This document shows, piece after piece, positions 26,347 to 34,306 of a stretch of DNA of 64,000 nucleotides. The stretch's first letter is position 1. Each line of letters starts with the position of its first letter. Position numbers and translations under genes: made by a program. This DNA is from Gottfriedia acidiceleris (GTDB lineage Bacteria; Bacillota; Bacilli; Bacillales; Bacillaceae_G): assembly GCF_004138285.1 (NCBI RefSeq), contig NZ_SCFN01000001.1, positions 806,001 to 870,000 of the forward strand, read 5' to 3'. A model generated the notes under the pieces. The model did no database searches. It was not told the origin of the DNA and saw only the letters and a program-made list of their open reading frames with translations.

Positions 26347-27066
26347 GTGAAAATAGTAGTTCCAAACCAACACGGTGCTTGGGCAATGCTTTTAATTCCA
26401 TATATACTTGGAGTTGCCGCAAGTTCATTTCGTTTAATTCATATCCCTTTATTTATTGGTTGGTTTTTTCTATACCTTGCAACCTATCCTTTAATTATGG
26501 TGATCAAAGGGAAACAAGTGTCATTTTATTTTAATTGGGCGGTAGGTTATTTTTTCATTTCATTCGTATTTTTAGCACTCGTGATGTTTGTTGAGTGGAG
26601 ATTAATTTACTTCGGTTTAGCGATGATTCCATTCTTTTTATTAAACATATACTTCGTTAAGAGAAAAAACGAACGAGCCTTTACGAATGACATTGTTGCG
26701 ATTGGCGTTTTTTGTATAGGTGGATTGGCTAGTTTTTATATAGGGAAGGGGGCACTTACAAGCGAAGGCTGGAGTGTAGCACTCTTAGTATTTTTGTTCT
26801 TTTTAGGTAGTACATTTTTTGTGAAATCAATGATTCGAGAAAAAAAGAATAAGAGATTCCGTTGGTATTCATGGGGATACCATTTAATCGTCTTATTATT
26901 AATTTTTACTTTAAAAGATTCTTGGCTTTGGATTCTTCCTTTTGTTCCTAGTTTAATAAGAGCAATTTCCTTGCATAATAAAAAACTTACTATTATGCAA
27001 TTGGGAATCATTGAGATTTTTAATTCTGTTATATTCTTAGTGGCAACTAGTTTTCTATTTTTGTAG
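26347..27066 (+). CDS. ywiC: YwiC-like multi-pass membrane protein
   Basis: 239 residues with about six to seven hydrophobic helices. The N-terminus KIVVPNQHGAWAMLLIPYILG is the conserved start of YwiC-like proteins. In B. subtilis ywiC lies in the narK-fnr-ywiC-narGHJI nitrate respiration locus, which fits its place here beside an FNR-like box and near fnr and narK. Function unproven. Begins with GTG; AGGTG 8 bases upstream. Confidence 0.82.
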   Translation: MKIVVPNQHGAWAMLLIPYILGVAASSFRLIHIPLFIGWFFLYLATYPLIMVIKGKQVSFYFNWAVGYFFISFVFLALVMFVEWRLIYFGLAMIPFFLLNIYFVKRKNERAFTNDIVAIGVFCIGGLASFYIGKGALTSEGWSVALLVFLFFLGSTFFVKSMIREKKNKRFRWYSWGYHLIVLLLIFTLKDSWLWILPFVPSLIRAISLHNKKLTIMQLGIIEIFNSVIFLVATSFLFL

Positions 27067-27137
27067 ATACTGCCCATACCTACTTAAAAGGTTCAATGAA
27101 CTAGAAGTGAGTAATAAAACATTAATAACTTTTAAAC

Positions 27138-27172
27138 AAAAGCGACTTCTACTAAATGAAGTCGCTATTTTA
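27138..27172. terminator. Bidirectional terminator between ywiC and mrp-like gene
   Basis: AAAAGCGACTTC / GAAGTCGCTATTTT hairpin between convergent genes. Confidence 0.75.
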
Positions 27173-27179
27173 GTATATT

Positions 27180-27941
27180 TCAATCCCTTATAACAGCATT
27201 TAAAGCGTTAAATTTCAGATTAATTGTAGTAGCTAACTCGTTATAATGATGAAACAAACTAGTATTCTCATCATAAATGGACGGAGTAGGTGAATTTTCG
27301 ATAACTTCCTCAATCGGAAGTTTGGCAAGTACCTTCGTTCCTAATCGATCGGCTAAAAAATCGCCTCCGCCTTTTCCGAATATATAGTACTTTTCGGATC
27401 CTTCGTTAGGTTGGAAGTAGGACATATTTTCAACTACTCCAAGAATATCATGGTTTGCTTTTAGGGCCATCGTTCCTGCTCTCTCGGCGACAATTGATGC
27501 CGTTTGATGAGGGGTAGTGACAATAATTTCTTTACTTTGAGGAATAATGTGATGCATATCGAGTGCGATATCACCGGTCCCTGGAGGCATGTCTAGAATG
27601 AAATAGTCTAATTCTCCCCAAATGACATCTTTACTGAAATGCTCAACCATTTTTCCTAACATAGGTCCTCTCCAAACAACCGGATCGTTGTTTTTGATGA
27701 AAAAACCCATCGATATAATTTTTACTCCGTGTGACTCCACAGGGATGATTTTTCCATTAAAAGTTTTTGGCCTGATGTCGGTATTCAGCATTTTAGGAAT
27801 GCTAAATCCATAAATATCTAAATCAATTAAAGCAACTCTTTTTCCCTGTCTAGCAAGGGAAACTGCAAGATTTGTCGCTACGGTTGACTTACCTACCCCA
27901 CCTTTTCCACTTGTTATAGCGATTACACTACCTGATAACAT
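27180..27941 (-). CDS. Mrp/NBP35-family ATPase (iron-sulfur cluster carrier type)
   Basis: 253 residues. The deviant Walker A is TSGKGGVGKSTVATNLA at residues 11-27, followed by VALIDLDIYGFSIP and DMPPGTGDIALDMHHIIPQ, the Mrp/ApbC signature. Such proteins carry [4Fe-4S] clusters to apo-enzymes. The C-terminal CxxC common in Mrp proteins is not evident. Start ATG 27941 fits AGAGGTG; an upstream GTG at 27947 overlaps that site. It is divergent from the molybdoenzyme operon and shares the perfect FNR box at 27977, suggesting a role in maturing its many Fe-S clusters. Confidence 0.82.
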   Translation of the reverse strand: MLSGSVIAITSGKGGVGKSTVATNLAVSLARQGKRVALIDLDIYGFSIPKMLNTDIRPKTFNGKIIPVESHGVKIISMGFFIKNNDPVVWRGPMLGKMVEHFSKDVIWGELDYFILDMPPGTGDIALDMHHIIPQSKEIIVTTPHQTASIVAERAGTMALKANHDILGVVENMSYFQPNEGSEKYYIFGKGGGDFLADRLGTKVLAKLPIEEVIENSPTPSIYDENTSLFHHYNELATTINLKFNALNAVIRD

Positions 27942-27976
27942 GTTCACACCTCTTTTTAAATTTCAAGGGTCTATTG

Positions 27977-27992
27977 TGTGATGTACTTCACA
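27977..27992. promoter_or_regulatory. FNR box between mrp-like gene and molybdoenzyme operon
   Basis: TGTGATGTACTTCACA is a perfect TGTGA-N6-TCACA site. It lies 36 bases from the mrp-like ATG and about 120 bases from the start of the NarI-like gene. Confidence 0.82.
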
Positions 27993-28112
27993 GTCTTTGA
28001 AATAGTCTTTCTGTACAATTATGACAAAGAAGAAGACTTCATCATGTACCCAATTTTATCAATTAATCAGGCACTTCGATGTTAAAAAAGTCACATGGAG
28101 GTTGAACATGAG

Positions 28113-29291
28113 ATGAGAAAATCCCTCGAGCGCTCATTTTACTCAAAAAGCAGTATGTATTCATTTTTTATTATTTTACTTCTACTCTTTACAACGTGGG
28201 TTGGAACAGACCGGTTTTTACACTTCGATATGGCATTAATGGGTTATTTTATTTCTTCGCTCATTTTTGCAGTAGGCTTAACGATCAGGATGTCAGCATG
28301 GCTTATCAGGCCGGCAACACATCAGGTGATAAAGCGCAGTTTGAAAAATTTAAAAGAAAATTCTAGAAAAAAACGTAATCTAGTATCGATCACCAAAACA
28401 GCATTTGAAAATATTTTCTTACAGAAATTTATCTTTAAAAGGGGAATTTACAGAGGAGTACAGCATTTTCTAATTTCTTGGGGATGCATCGGTTCCTTTG
28501 CAATCACCTTTGGTTTGACATTTGGTTGGATGCACTTTGAGCTCGTTGATCCAAATACATACACGATTGTCGTTATGGGTGTAGATACCATTACAATGGC
28601 GGCACACGGTATATTTGCTGAAATGGTTTACAACGGGCTAAACATAACAGCAAGTATGGTTCTTATTGGTGTAATCATGGCAATCGTAAGAAGAATTATG
28701 AGTCAAGATGTGAAGGTGACACAACGAGCTGAATTTGATTTATTACCTTTATATCTACTATTAGCTGTAACAGTTACAGGACTTCTATTAACTGTTTCAT
28801 ATGTACTTTTAGACGGTTGGATGCATCATTACTTAACACTTATTCACCAATTGACAGTCGTAATTTTACTTATCTATTTTCCATTCGGAAAGTTATTTCA
28901 TTTACCGATCCGTCCATTAGCAACAGCAGTTCCAATGAACTATCAACAAGAACTTAGGGTAGATACGAGGCCATGTAAAAGATGTGGGACACTCTATAGT
29001 TCTGATGATCAAATTAGTGATGTAAAAGATATATTAGCTGCCCAAAGTTTTGATTTACAACTAGAAGATAGAAGTTATCTCTCAGACTATTGTTTACCGT
29101 GTCGAAGAAGAATTAGAGTCATGAAACAGCTAAATTCAGAGCCACATCTTAAGAGCAGTAATCCAATATCTACTCTAAATGGAATTCAAATGTCTGGATT
29201 TAGCAAAAAGAGATCTGATGACTATTATCATTTTCCAGAGGAAGTACAAAGAGATATTGATCAATATAACAAAGGGGATCGTGAAAAATGA
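28113..29291 (+). CDS. NarI-like membrane cytochrome b subunit with a C-terminal CxxC domain
   Basis: 392 residues. Six hydrophobic segments in the first 260 residues, with histidines inside or beside helices (H118 in VQHFLISWG, H165 in MAAHGIFAEM, H245 and H263 in IHQLTVVILLIYFPFGKLFH) as in the heme-b-binding NarI/HdrE family (PF02665). Unlike NarI it continues into a soluble tail with CKRC (288-291) and CLPC (327-330), which could bind zinc or an Fe-S cluster. It would oxidise quinol and pass electrons to the cytoplasmic subunits. ATG 28113 follows TGGAGG by 11 bases; ATG 28095 lacks such a site. Overlaps the next gene as ATGA. Confidence 0.72.
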   Translation: MRKSLERSFYSKSSMYSFFIILLLLFTTWVGTDRFLHFDMALMGYFISSLIFAVGLTIRMSAWLIRPATHQVIKRSLKNLKENSRKKRNLVSITKTAFENIFLQKFIFKRGIYRGVQHFLISWGCIGSFAITFGLTFGWMHFELVDPNTYTIVVMGVDTITMAAHGIFAEMVYNGLNITASMVLIGVIMAIVRRIMSQDVKVTQRAEFDLLPLYLLLAVTVTGLLLTVSYVLLDGWMHHYLTLIHQLTVVILLIYFPFGKLFHLPIRPLATAVPMNYQQELRVDTRPCKRCGTLYSSDDQISDVKDILAAQSFDLQLEDRSYLSDYCLPCRRRIRVMKQLNSEPHLKSSNPISTLNGIQMSGFSKKRSDDYYHFPEEVQRDIDQYNKGDREK

Positions 29292-31414
29292 GCCAATACA
29301 TTGTCAAAGAAGGTGTTAAAAACCTTCATAAACCAGGAGAAAAATTAATTACTACCCATTGCTGTTACTGTGGAATGCAGTGTGGTATGCATATACGTGT
29401 GAATGAGAAGTCGGGAAAGGTAGTTGGGGTAGAGCCAAGATATGACTGGCCAGTTACAAGAGGGAAAATGTGTCCAAAGGGAGTAACCGCTTACCAAACT
29501 GTTGAGCACGATGAACGAATCCTTACACCACTTATTAAGAAAAACGGTGAATTTGTTAAATCTACTTGGAAAGAAGCGCTAGACCTTATAGAAGAAAACT
29601 TTAAACGGATCCAAAAAGAAAGTGGAAGAGACGCTATATCTGTTTTTGGTGGGGTATCTATGACGAATGAAAAATGTTATTTAGTAGGTAAATATGCGAG
29701 AGTTGGTCTCGGTACAAGGTTTATCGATTACAATGGTCGATTCTGTATGAGCTCTGCTGCAGGTGGATTCCTTAAGACACTCGGAACTGACAGAGGTTCA
29801 ACTCTTCCGTGGCCTGAATTAGAACATACGGATTGTTTCTTTATCGCTGGTTCAAATACAGCGGAGTGTCATCCTACGAGCATTCAATGGTTGTGGAGAG
29901 CTAAGGACAAGGGAGCTAAATTGATTGTGGCAGATCCGCGAGAGACTCCAACAGCGCGTGTTGCAGATGTACATTTGGATCTTAAGCCGGGTACAGATTC
30001 TGCATTGGCGAACGGAATGCTTCATCTACTTATTAAAAATGGCTATGTAGATCAAGACTATGTAAATGAAAGATGTAATAATTTTGAAGAACTAAAGAAA
30101 ACAGTTGAAAAGTTTACACCCGAATATACTTCAAAGATAACAGGCGTGTCGATTGGAAAGATTTTAAAAGCTGCTCATATTTATGGATTATCTCAAAAAT
30201 CAGTTGTTATGTTTGCGAGAGGTGTAGAGCAACAGTCAAAAGGTGTAGATAACGTTTCACTTTATACATCGATGGCACTGCTTAGAGGACAAATAGGTAA
30301 ATTTGCTTCCGGGGTTGCTACTTTTACTGGACAGGGAAATGGTCAAGGAGGAAGAGAGCACGGGCAAAAAGCCGACCTTTTACCAGGATATAGAAAGCTA
30401 ACAGATCCAGAAGCTGTGAAGTATGTATCAAAAGTATGGGGAATCGATCCAAGCGAAATGCCAAAACCAGGTGTTTCTGCTTATGAAATGTTCGATGAAA
30501 TTCAAAAAGGCAACATTCGTGGTATGCATGTTATTTGTAGTAACCCTGCAGTCTCTGCACCAAATCTCGAACATATTTGGAACGGGTTTAGGAAACTTGA
30601 TTTCTTAGTTGTCAGTGATTTCTTCTTATCTGAAACAGCAGAGTTTGCTGACGTAGTATTACCAACTACTACATGGGCAGAGGATGAAGGAACAACAACC
30701 AACCTCGAAGGCCGAGTGATCCGAATCCGTAAAGTACGTGAACCTTTAGGTGAATCAAAGCCAGATTGGGAGATTGTTAGCTTAATTGCCAAACGATTGG
30801 GTAAAGGTAAATATTTTCCATATAAAAATGCTGAAGAAGTTTTTGAAGAGTTTCGCTTAGCCACTAAAGGTGGAAAAGCAGACTACTACGGAATAACATG
30901 GGATCGAATTGATAAAGAAGACGGAGTGTTTTGGCCTTGTCCTTCCGAAGACCATCCAGGAACTCCAACGATGTTTATAAACCAGTTTGGAACGCCAGAC
31001 GGTAAAGCTAATTTACCTTGCGTTGAATGGAAAGAAGCAGGTGAAACTCCAACGAAGGAGTATCCTTTGTTCTTAACGACAGGAAGGGTTGTGTTTCACT
31101 ATTTATCTGGTGCTCAAACAAGAAGAGTCAAGTTTCTGATGGAACAATGTCCAGAGCCATTTGCTGAGATGCATCCGGCACTTGCAAGCCAATATGGATT
31201 GGAGAATGGCGACCTTGTAAAGTTGATCACACCGCGCTCCCATATGGTTGTAAAAACGAAATTAACAAAAGCTACGAGAAGAGATACGGTGTTTGTTCCA
31301 TATCATTGGGGAAAAGAATTAGCGGTCAATCAATTAACAAATCCATGTTTAGATCCGATTTCGAGAATGCCAGAATTTAAAGTATGCTCACTGAAGATTG
31401 AGAAATATAAATAA
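29288..31414 (+). CDS. NasC-like molybdopterin oxidoreductase, probable nitrate reductase catalytic subunit
   Basis: 708 residues. N-terminal [4Fe-4S] ligands Cys25, Cys28, Cys32 (HCCYCGMQC) and Cys62; likely Mo-ligand Cys153 in IDYNGRFCMSSAAGGF; molybdopterin stretches VADPRETPTARVADVHL, GQGNGQGGREHGQKADLLPG and VFVPYHWGK. These segments read very like B. subtilis NasC, the assimilatory nitrate reductase. There is no Tat signal, so it is cytoplasmic. Unlike NasC it is not next to a flavoprotein but in an operon with membrane, ferredoxin and Rieske subunits under FNR control, so a respiratory, quinol-linked role is inferred. Formate dehydrogenase is less likely (no Sec/Cys-His context of FdhF). 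Confidence 0.8.
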   Translation: MSQYIVKEGVKNLHKPGEKLITTHCCYCGMQCGMHIRVNEKSGKVVGVEPRYDWPVTRGKMCPKGVTAYQTVEHDERILTPLIKKNGEFVKSTWKEALDLIEENFKRIQKESGRDAISVFGGVSMTNEKCYLVGKYARVGLGTRFIDYNGRFCMSSAAGGFLKTLGTDRGSTLPWPELEHTDCFFIAGSNTAECHPTSIQWLWRAKDKGAKLIVADPRETPTARVADVHLDLKPGTDSALANGMLHLLIKNGYVDQDYVNERCNNFEELKKTVEKFTPEYTSKITGVSIGKILKAAHIYGLSQKSVVMFARGVEQQSKGVDNVSLYTSMALLRGQIGKFASGVATFTGQGNGQGGREHGQKADLLPGYRKLTDPEAVKYVSKVWGIDPSEMPKPGVSAYEMFDEIQKGNIRGMHVICSNPAVSAPNLEHIWNGFRKLDFLVVSDFFLSETAEFADVVLPTTTWAEDEGTTTNLEGRVIRIRKVREPLGESKPDWEIVSLIAKRLGKGKYFPYKNAEEVFEEFRLATKGGKADYYGITWDRIDKEDGVFWPCPSEDHPGTPTMFINQFGTPDGKANLPCVEWKEAGETPTKEYPLFLTTGRVVFHYLSGAQTRRVKFLMEQCPEPFAEMHPALASQYGLENGDLVKLITPRSHMVVKTKLTKATRRDTVFVPYHWGKELAVNQLTNPCLDPISRMPEFKVCSLKIEKYK

Positions 31415-31436
31415 CTTTTGAATGGAGTCGGGATAG

Positions 31437-31979
31437 ATGAATAAAATCATGTATTTAGAATTTGAGCGATGTATTGGATGTCGTTCATGTCAAGCAGCTT
31501 GCCGAGAATGTGGTGATCATGATGCAAAAGAAAGAAACTATGTAGAATATGTTGATTTCATGGAAAGTCGACAAACCTATCCGATGCTTTGTATGCAATG
31601 TAAAGATCCAGCCTGTGCACGAGTTTGTCCCGCGAATGCCATTCAAATAACAGAGGAAGGTGTAGTTCTTTCAGCAATGGAAGAGAAATGTATTGGATGT
31701 AGAAATTGTACTTTTGGATGTCCGTTCGGTATTCCTAAGTTCGATTTTGAAGAAAATAAAATGTACAAATGTGACATGTGCTACGATCGCTCAAAATACG
31801 ATATTGCACCAATGTGTGCTTCTGTATGTCCTAGTGATGCGATTCGTTTTATTGACTTTGATGAAATGCAGCAGCTGCGTAGAAGAAGATCTCAGATGAA
31901 TCTCGTTGAAGGTAAAAAACCACAAGAAGGAAATAAGTGGGATTACGTTCCAGAATTCTTTGGAGTATATACAGAATAA
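31437..31979 (+). CDS. Four-cluster [4Fe-4S] ferredoxin subunit (DmsB/NrfC/HycB type)
   Basis: 180 residues with sixteen or so cysteines in four groups: CIGCRSCQAAC at 12-22, CMQCKDPACARVCP, CIGCRNCTFGCPFG and CDMCYDRSKYDIAPMCASVCP. This is the standard electron-transfer subunit linking a membrane cytochrome to a molybdenum subunit. No signal peptide, so cytoplasmic like its catalytic partner. It lies 22 bases after the NasC-like gene and 29 bases before the Rieske gene. Confidence 0.88.
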   Translation: MNKIMYLEFERCIGCRSCQAACRECGDHDAKERNYVEYVDFMESRQTYPMLCMQCKDPACARVCPANAIQITEEGVVLSAMEEKCIGCRNCTFGCPFGIPKFDFEENKMYKCDMCYDRSKYDIAPMCASVCPSDAIRFIDFDEMQQLRRRRSQMNLVEGKKPQEGNKWDYVPEFFGVYTE

Positions 31980-32008
31980 GTTCATATAAGGCGAAAGGAG
32001 ACGGACTT

Positions 32009-32542
32009 ATGCCTCAAGATAATAAAAGTAAACGAAATATAAAAGAAACAAATGATGATATGATTAACTTAATCGATAACTTAAACAGGAATGAAGATTT
32101 AAAATTAAATAGAAGATCTTTTCTGAAGTCTGTTGTAGGTGCTTCTGTTACTCTTGGCTTAGCAACTGTTCCATTTTCAGCTATTGCCCTTAATAACAAG
32201 AAAGAAGATTTAAACAGACAAAAGATTATCGGATTGAAAGACTTACCAAAAGATAGTGCAATAAACTTTAACTATCCAACAGCCGATGAACCTGCGATAC
32301 TAGTACACACAAAAGATGGTAATCTAAAAGCCTATAATAATAAATGCACTCATTTACAATGTCCTGTTTTTTATGATAAGGAAGAATCAAAGCTATTGTG
32401 CCCTTGTCACCGAGGATTCTTTAGCGTGGACAATGGTCAGCCTCTAGCTGGTCCACCTCAGCGTGAATTACCACTGATTGAGTTAGAAGTAAAAAATGGA
32501 GTTGTTTACGCAGTCGGAAGGAAAGTTCGTCATGGTTCATAA
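32009..32542 (+). CDS. Rieske [2Fe-2S] protein with Tat-type signal anchor
   Basis: 177 residues. RRSFLKSVVGASVTLGLATV at 35-54 is a twin-arginine motif plus hydrophobic segment, so the folded domain should be outside the membrane. Cluster ligands are Cys113/His115 (CTHLQC) and Cys131/His134 (CPCHRG), with Cys118 and Cys133 placed for the usual disulfide. ATG 32009 is chosen for GCGAAAGGAG upstream. An exported Rieske protein in an operon whose catalytic subunit is cytoplasmic is unusual; it may be part of a quinol-oxidising module with the NarI-like protein. Confidence 0.85.
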   Translation: MPQDNKSKRNIKETNDDMINLIDNLNRNEDLKLNRRSFLKSVVGASVTLGLATVPFSAIALNNKKEDLNRQKIIGLKDLPKDSAINFNYPTADEPAILVHTKDGNLKAYNNKCTHLQCPVFYDKEESKLLCPCHRGFFSVDNGQPLAGPPQRELPLIELEVKNGVVYAVGRKVRHGS

Positions 32543-32726
32543 AAAATATTGGTTAATCATATTTATAACTTTAATTGTAAATGTAGTGATGCTGCAATGG
32601 ACGATTGAGTCTTTTTATGGAGAAGAATATGAACATGTTAGGCTATATACTGTTATAGGAGTTGTTTCTTCTATCGTTTGCTTTCTTACCTACTTAAAAT
32701 GGAGAAAGAAAGAATATCAAAAATAA
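32532..32726 (+). CDS. Small two-helix membrane protein, last gene of the molybdoenzyme operon
   Basis: 64 residues with two hydrophobic segments (WLIIFITLIVNVVMLQW and LYTVIGVVSSIVCFLTYL) and a basic tail. It overlaps the end of the Rieske gene by 11 bases and has GGAAGGAAAG upstream, so translation is coupled. Family not recognised; likely a small accessory or assembly subunit of the complex. A strong terminator follows at 32771. Confidence 0.6.
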   Translation: MVHKKYWLIIFITLIVNVVMLQWTIESFYGEEYEHVRLYTVIGVVSSIVCFLTYLKWRKKEYQK

Positions 32727-32770
32727 TCAAGGGTAAAAGATAGAGTGTATGCTTTAGAAGTAATCATAGA

Positions 32771-32806
32771 AATCCCCCAGTTTTTAAAAAACTGGGGGAT
32801 TTTTAT
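32771..32806 (+). terminator. Terminator of the molybdoenzyme operon
   Basis: AATCCCCCAGTTTTT / AAAAACTGGGGGATT followed by TTT; A-rich on its 5' side, so possibly bidirectional. Confidence 0.88.
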
Positions 32807-32851
32807 TGATTAATCATATTTTGCATGTTTAATAGGTTAAGTATTTTTAAG

Positions 32852-33388
32852 TTACCACTCGTTTGTTGCTTCAATTAATAAATTGCTTCCTTTAAAGGAA
32901 CTCTCACCAAAATGTGTAATCAATATACATTCTGTAATATTTGATGAGTGTTCATCCATCTTGTAGCTTATAAACAAACCAGAGGCAATTTCTTTATTTG
33001 TGTCATCGTATACTCGTACTTTTTTTCCCTCTAAACTACGTAGTTTCGCTTTTTGAAGAAAGGCAACCCAATATTCCCAATTTGTAATGATGTATGCTCC
33101 TTCTCCATTTGTTAAGTAACCTAATAGACTTTGAGAATCATTATATTCAGCATTAAGAGCTAGAATAAGATTCTTAATAATATGATTTACAATGGTATAT
33201 TGTTTAAGATTCAATTGTGGGGAGAAATTAATTTTTATAGATCTTTTATTGGAATCTATCACACCTTCTAATTTAATATTATTGTTTGTGTAAATATACG
33301 TTCCTTCTTGTATTCTAAATCCTTTCATATGAAGAGTATGTTCTATAGATTTTTCAGGGCTAATAGCGTGTAATTCAACAGTTAACAT
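32852..33388 (-). CDS. Unrecognised protein under an FNR-like site
   Basis: 178 residues with mixed alpha/beta character, no signal peptide, no membrane segment and a single cysteine near the end (TECILITHFG). The first half (HTLHMKGFRIQEGTYIYT) reads as beta strands; the middle (YTIVNHIIKNLILALNAEY) as a helix. GGAGGAGATATTCATC precedes the ATG. A site TGTGACATTTATTACA, one base off the FNR consensus, lies 78 bases upstream. Context suggests an anaerobic or nitrate/NO-related role; no family was recognised. Confidence 0.6.
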   Translation of the reverse strand: MLTVELHAISPEKSIEHTLHMKGFRIQEGTYIYTNNNIKLEGVIDSNKRSIKINFSPQLNLKQYTIVNHIIKNLILALNAEYNDSQSLLGYLTNGEGAYIITNWEYWVAFLQKAKLRSLEGKKVRVYDDTNKEIASGLFISYKMDEHSSNITECILITHFGESSFKGSNLLIEATNEW

Positions 33389-33465
33389 GATGAATATCTC
33401 CTCCTGTGACTTTATCGCTTACGATCTATTCACTCCTTATTATAGAAGATAACGAAGAAAGCTCC

Positions 33466-33481
33466 TGTGACATTTATTACA
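33466..33481 (-). promoter_or_regulatory. FNR-like box upstream of the unrecognised gene
   Basis: TGTGACATTTATTACA; nine of ten defined positions of TGTGA-N6-TCACA. Confidence 0.6.
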
Positions 33482-33530
33482 GGTAAGTGGAGGATAAGTA
33501 TGATAAACATAGTTCATCACACAAAAAGAA

Positions 33531-33557
33531 AGTGGTCCCCATTAAAAGGACCACCTT
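33531..33557 (-). terminator. Terminator of the hemerythrin-like gene
   Basis: GTGGTCC / GGACCAC hairpin; on the minus strand it is followed by the T-rich tract TTTCTTTTTGTG. Confidence 0.65.
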
Positions 33558-33601
33558 ATGTGTTTTTAATTAAAGCATCAGGTCGCACCAAACCATTAGA
33601 T

Positions 33602-34126
33602 TCAGTCTTTTATAACATCTAATAAACTATTTTTTTCACTTTCAGACAGGATGTACTGAGCCATAGGAAACAGCACCTGTTCTTCTTTCATAAAATGTGA
33701 AGTTAATACATGATAAGCTTCAATTACTAGATTACAAATTTCATCAAAGTTACTGTTAATACTTATGACCTCTGTTTTAGTGAGGAATTGTCTTATTAAA
33801 CTTTTCGCCTGATCATGTTCCATTTCCATTACTGCAATAGGGCCATTTTCCCTTCCAATATGTTTAGCCATTAATTCAAATAAATGACCTTCTTCTTTTT
33901 GTGAGTGAGGATCTAGAATGGCTATAAATGTCATGACTTTGGAGAGTAGTTCTTCTAGTTTTTTTAATTTATTTTCTAGCAAACTTTCATTTATCAATGC
34001 ATTTGAGCTTTCAAATAAATCCAACTTCTGAACATTTAATCCAGCATGTTCATCCTTAAGTAACTGTAAGGCTTCACATAATTCTACTTGATTATTACTT
34101 CCAATCATATTATGACATTCAAACAT
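33602..34126 (-). CDS. Hemerythrin-like (HHE) domain protein
   Basis: 174 residues. Diiron-type ligands appear in order as KDEHAGL, DPHSQKEEGHLFE, EMEHDQAK and TSHFMKEEQVLFPMA. Related proteins bind or repair nitrosylated iron (Ric/YtfE, DUF438 group), which fits an island dealing with nitrate and NO. Start ATG 34126 is used because TTGGAGG lies 8 bases before it; a TTG at 34141 would include that site. A perfect FNR box is 65 bases upstream. Confidence 0.8.
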   Translation of the reverse strand: MFECHNMIGSNNQVELCEALQLLKDEHAGLNVQKLDLFESSNALINESLLENKLKKLEELLSKVMTFIAILDPHSQKEEGHLFELMAKHIGRENGPIAVMEMEHDQAKSLIRQFLTKTEVISINSNFDEICNLVIEAYHVLTSHFMKEEQVLFPMAQYILSESEKNSLLDVIKD

Positions 34127-34190
34127 ATTTTTTTCCTCCAAATAGAGTTATTTACTAACTTAATAATATAAAATATTGACTGACAGTGAT

Positions 34191-34206
34191 GTGATTCTAC
34201 TCACAT
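34191..34206 (-). promoter_or_regulatory. FNR box upstream of the hemerythrin-like gene
   Basis: TGTGATTCTACTCACA; perfect TGTGA-N6-TCACA. Confidence 0.8.
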
Positions 34207-34306
34207 TTGAAATGTGGATTTTTGAAAAACTAAATAGATGGTTTCTTTGATCTGCTTCAGTGACGTTTTTGACAAGTTATAGATATAGGATAAACTACAT
34301 TTTAAG

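Noticed and set aside
29288-31414. Annotation of the molybdoenzyme as formate dehydrogenase
   Set aside because: The stretches around Cys153 and GQGNGQGGREHGQKADLLPG read as NasC-type nitrate reductase, and the neighbours are nitrate/NO genes; still not proven.
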